A stretch of 64,000 bases of DNA from Xiphias gladius (lineage: Eukaryota > Chordata > Actinopteri > Istiophoriformes > Xiphiidae). The DNA lies in contig NW_024401814.1 of assembly GCF_016859285.1 (NCBI RefSeq), positions 1-64,000 of the forward strand, in the 5' to 3' direction. Under the pieces are notes generated by a model, which had not been told where the DNA came from, ran no database searches, and saw only the letters and a list, made by a program, of their open reading frames with translations. The position numbers and the translations under genes are program-made. Below, piece after piece: positions 60,201 to 64,000 of this stretch. How positions within the stretch are numbered: position 1 is the first letter of the stretch; each line of letters starts with the position of its first letter.

Positions 60201-60865
60201 GGCCACCACAATTACAATATTTAGCCTGCACATTATTGCACAGTCTTCAAGTCTATGATCACCTCCACATTTGAGACACCTCTGCCTTCCTTTGCAAAAT
60301 GCTGCTATATGCTGACACCTCTTGCATTTGTAACAGCAAAGCAGGGGACGGCCTAACTGGGAAGCTCATAAATCCAATTTGAACTTTTTCTGGAAGTACG
60401 GGCTCCTGAAACTCCAGAAGAACCGACATGCTATCAACCCTTTCACCATTAGATATTTTTAGCAATCCCTTTACTCACCTTGCATCCATAAATACTCTGT
60501 TTTAGTTTTTCCAAGTCTTCATCTACAGTAATACCTGTTATTATTCCCAGTGTCACTCTACTCTCGCCCCAAATCCTTCTTTCACTTACGACTTTCTGCT
60601 ACATATTTTCAATATGCAAAGCTTTATTTTACTGTTCTTCCATTTTACCTGTTACCAACAAACTTCCATCCCTCAAAATCTTAGCCATTTCCACCCCTCC
60701 TAGCTTCTTTTTTTCCGTTCCCTAGACAATGCTATCAGACTTAGATTAACAAGCTCAACTTCCTGTCTGAATATAAGGATTATTATAAATTCCTTCTCTC
60801 CCACTCTCTGTGCACACCGGTCTTTGTCAGGGGACCTCGGCACTCCACCTCTGCGGACTTGACAG
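57250..60865 (-). mobile_element. Long decayed I-clade (Nimb-type) LINE
   Basis: Read on the minus strand the order is complete. ORF1 at ~60730-60230 has the start motif MAKILRDGSLLV, EVVIDL-type pieces and CCHC zinc-knuckle remnants (two near 60340-60270). The ORF2 endonuclease end is at 59924-59700 (NDGSGTSINVRTGTESAIDLTL, GSDFY). The reverse transcriptase is at about 59210-58440 (LRKTKMSTPGKDQICY at ~59000, then the GFRKGR-type region). RNase H is at 57542-57258 (LLWVPAHIGIKG). Many stops and shifts mean no activity. Confidence 0.8.
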
Positions 60866-60909
60866 CATATTCATGGCAAGGGAGAAAAAAGTATGAATGA
60901 GATGGTACA

Positions 60910-61435
60910 TCCAGTTATAATTCCCTTCTTAAGCCTGTGCCACTCTGTTGTCATAAACCCAGAAGTGAACCTCATCTGGAAGTAGTTATAGTAAATCCAG
61001 AATGAGGTCACTGATCTTGCTGGGAACATGGTGTCTTAGAAGAGCCTTCTCTACCAGCTTGTGCGGTATGGACCCATAGGCACTGGCGAGGTCAAACTAT
61101 AGGACCACCACGTCGCCATTAACCTCCTTCGCTTCTCTTAGGAGTTGGGTGACTGCCCCTGTGTGCTCCAGGCAGCCAGGTGTTCCAGAGATCCTGCCCT
61201 TCTGTACCAACGTGTCGATGTACTTGTTCTTCAGGAGAAACTCTCTCAACCGTCCGGTTAAGATACTGACACATATATTGCCTTCTTTGCTGAGCAGAGA
61301 GAGAGTTTGAAACTGCTTGATGACTTTGGAGTTCTCCTTGGGGATCCAAAAACCCTCGGTGCACTTCCACTGGTTGTCAACCCTTCGTCTCTGCCAGATC
61401 ACTCTCAGGATCTTCCACAGCTGCTTCTAAATGGT
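60910..61435 (-). pseudogene. Second non-LTR reverse transcriptase fragment
   Basis: Minus 61402-61097 reads GFWIPKENSKVIKQFQTLSL, LREFLLKNKYIDTLVQKG and GCLEHTGAVTQLLREAKEVNG, a reverse transcriptase finger region of a different LINE type from the neighbouring I-clade element. The clade was not resolved. It is truncated at both ends. Confidence 0.7.
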
Positions 61436-62037
61436 ACCTGTAAGTAAGAAGTGCTGTCAGTCAGAACATGAGTGACATGCTGCTCATAAGCATGCATGTA
61501 TTGTTGACGTGGTATACGGGCATATACCAGCAGGAGAAGAGCTGCACACCAATAATCAGCAGTTAAATGTACCAGGAAGTACTCTATCTGCTGGTGGAAC
61601 ACAATTGACATGCCATCAAGAAGTGTAAATAAGCAGCAGCATACCAATAGCCAAGAATGGTATACCGTTCATCAGTTTTTAATATTGCCCTCAGTCAATC
61701 ATAGGTTGGCACAGCATCATGACAGCTTATATAAGGGCCTTTTTGGCAATTAGAAATAGTGCAATTTGTTGCAATAGCTCACTACATGTATAAATAAAAA
61801 AACATTTTAAGAGGCAAATTGGAGTTGGATACATGTCCTCAACTTTCCACAACCTTTTTTTTTTTTTTTACACACGCATGCTGATAAACAACTGATAGCT
61901 TTAGCTAACATAACACATAGTCTGAATGACAGTTTGTAAAACATGGTTTGAAGATTCAAGCCGTTTAGAGTGTAGTGCATAGGTATAACTTCAGATCCCT
62001 TCCCTTTTTACCCTAACCCACTTTATGGAGCTGTACA

Positions 62038-63600
62038 TTTAATTTAAAATTAAAAAAAAGACTGAAATCTCCAATTCACAAAAGAATTCAGACCCTTAGT
62101 TACCTCCTCCAAGGAGTTGTTTGTCAGGAGGTTTACGCAAACAGTACCGAACCGATTTGCAACAAACTTGCTGGAGGGATGGGCCCTGGGCCAGGGAAGA
62201 CCCATTAAATTTCGTCACAGATCCGGTTGAAGAGGCGGATCCAGGAATTTATCACTTTCCTCAACATTACGAGATAGGGCATTTTTCTACATCTTTGTCA
62301 ATACTTGGCCTTGGCGGAAGTATTCGCTCTACAGAGTACCATTCTAGTTCGGTACTTTTTAGAACCCCTTTGGCAGCAGTTGGAGCTTCGTGTCTCTACA
62401 TACTTCTCACACCTGGATTTGGGATTCGTTTATCCCATTCTTCCGTGCAGTTCCTCTCAAACTCTGTCAGATTGGGCCGGAGGTGTTTGTGAACCACCAT
62501 CTTCAGATCTCGCCACAGATGTTTTATGAGGTTTAAGTCTGGACTTTGGCTAGGCCACTCAAGGACAGACAGAATCCCAAACCCAATCCATTGCTGTCTT
62601 GGCTGTATGCTTCGGGTCATTGTCGTGCTGAAAGGTGAACCTTCATTCCAGTCTCAGGTCTTGTGTATTCGGAGTAGGTTTTCTCCAAGGACCTCTATGT
62701 ATTTGGCTGCATTCATTCTTCCCTCAGTTCTGAGCAGTCTCCCTGTCACTGCCATTGAGAAGCACCCCTAGCATGATGCTGCTACCACAATGCTTCACCG
62801 CAGGGATACTATTAGCTAGGCAAAGAGCAGTGCATGGTGTTCACCAGTCATAGTGCATGAAGTTCTGCCCAAAGAGTTCAATTTTTGTGTCATCAGACCA
62901 GAGAGTCATGCTTTCAGATTCCTTTAAATGCTATTTAGCAAACTCAAAGTGGGTTGTCATATGCCTTTTTGGCTTCAGTCTAGCCGCTCTACCATATAGG
63001 CCTGATTGATGGAGTGCTTCTAAGTTTGATCGTCCTTCCGTCAGGTTCTCCCATCTCTGCAGAGGACTTTTGAAGCTCTGTTAGAGTGACCGTTGGGTTC
63101 TTGGTCTACACCTCCCTAACCAAGGCCCTTTTTGCCTGGTTACTCAGTTTGCCTGGACGACGAACTCTAGGAAGAGTCCTGATGGTTCCAAACTTCTTCC
63201 ATTTCACAATTTGAGGCTACTGTGCTCCTGGGAACACTCCTTAGACTTCATGACTTTGTTTTTGTCCTGACATGCGGTGTGAATTGTTGGACCTTATATA
63301 CATAGGTGTGTGCTTTTCTAAACTATGTCCTGTCAATTCAATGTAAAACAGGTGGTATCCAATCAAGTCCTTGACACATCTGAATGATAATTAAAGCAAC
63401 AGGATGCACCTGGCCACAATTTGGAGTGTCCATAGCAAAGGGGTCTGAATACTTTTATATATGAGAGATTTCAGTGTTTGATTTTTAATAAATATGCAAA
63501 AATGAATAGAAATATGTTTTCACTCTGTCATAATGGGTTATTGGTTGTAGATTGAGGGGGAAAAAAATGGCAATTTTGTCCCATTTAAATTAAATCTAAA
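62038..63600 (-). mobile_element. Decayed Tc1-like transposon with a nested MITE
   Basis: The right end shows the typical fish Tc1 terminal sequence (ggatgcacctggccacaatttgg, ggggtctgaatacttt, ataatgggttattggttgtagattga). The left end is aaaaagactgaaatctccaattcac...cagacccttagtt. In reverse the interior reads QSPDLNLIKHLWRDLK (62555-62500) and further Tc1 blocks with stops. A 243 bp element interrupts the left part at 62102-62344. Confidence 0.85.
62102..62344 (+). mobile_element. Nested MITE flanked by TAGTT duplications
   Basis: It begins acctcctccaaggag and ends ccttggcggaagtattcgc...attc, with short inverted ends (cctccnccaagg / ccttggcggaag). TAGTT occurs on both sides (62097-62101 and 62345-62349), as expected for a 5 bp target duplication in the Tc1 host. 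Confidence 0.75.
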
Positions 63601-64000
63601 GACTGGGTCCTTTCTGGAGCCTCTGTGCAGCAACTGCAAAAAGTCTCCACAGTGAAACATGTATAGAAGGTTTTATCCTTTTGGTGCATCCAGATAGCCA
63701 AATGATTAATGTGTATCCCATATAGCTGCAAAGTCTACAAGTACTGAATGCAGCAGCAATACATAAGTATTGAATGGATTACTAAACAAGATACACCTGG
63801 AGTAATAAACAGTAAAGCAGAAGCATGAGGTAAAATACCTGAAAAGAATTCACAAGACAAGCACAGGAAATACAATGAGTTGAACATTATCAATTAAAAA
63901 ATACTTATTCAAACTATTAGGGTTTGTGAGAGTATAGAAAAAGTTGATCTAAAAGGCCCCCCACCCCCACCATCCATGCGTACTGAAGACCTCTGCACTA
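63600..64000. other. Window end, no gene recognised
   Basis: No element end, exon or RNA gene could be supported in the last 400 bp. Confidence 0.4.

Overview
The window reads as nuclear DNA of a ray-finned fish, most likely a percomorph-type teleost. The main evidence is three spliced, vertebrate-type genes set in a dense field of fish mobile elements: many decayed Tc1-like transposons, I-clade, L1-like and L2-like LINEs, a DIRS element, an endogenous retrovirus, tRNA-derived SINEs, hAT-like MITEs and long GT, AT and GAA microsatellites. Codon use, AATAAA signals and GT-AG introns are vertebrate-like. Most open reading frames longer than 60 codons are shadows or transposon debris.

Layout. 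1-1075: fragment of an endogenous retrovirus (integrase tail joined to the env transmembrane end, then its 3' LTR). 1080-3525: tandem and inverted copies of a ~590 bp satellite, interrupted by an LTR with primer-binding site. 3526-3900: a degenerate (CCCTAA)n telomeric array; together these look like former or present subtelomeric DNA. 4440-11930: LINE, SINE, DIRS and Tc1 debris. 11940-17830: MITEs and unannotated DNA that probably contains the noncoding first exon of thap7. 17837-29461 (+): thap7, four coding exons, with introns of 4.8 and 5.0 kb full of transposons. 30040-32400: interspersed repeats and a LINE tail. 36060-42966 (+): a three-exon S100 gene. 45772-49189 (-): a three-exon gene for a predicted secreted 694-residue protein containing a domain like the C80 cysteine protease domain of large bacterial toxins. 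49450-64000: Tc1 elements, LINE fragments, a long decayed I-clade LINE, a possible CpG-rich first exon near 56.2 kb, and a Tc1 element carrying a nested MITE.

The genes do not form a functional unit. THAP7 is a nuclear chromatin-associated zinc-finger protein. The S100 protein belongs to the A13/A14/A16-like group, has degenerate calcium loops and ends in CILL, a possible prenylation box. The C80-like gene converges on the S100 gene, with 3' ends about 0.4 kb apart. It is the most interesting item: a toxin-type autoprocessing protease fold with His and Cys retained, placed behind a eukaryotic signal peptide encoded on separate small exons. I could not run any search; homology calls rest on motifs I recognise.
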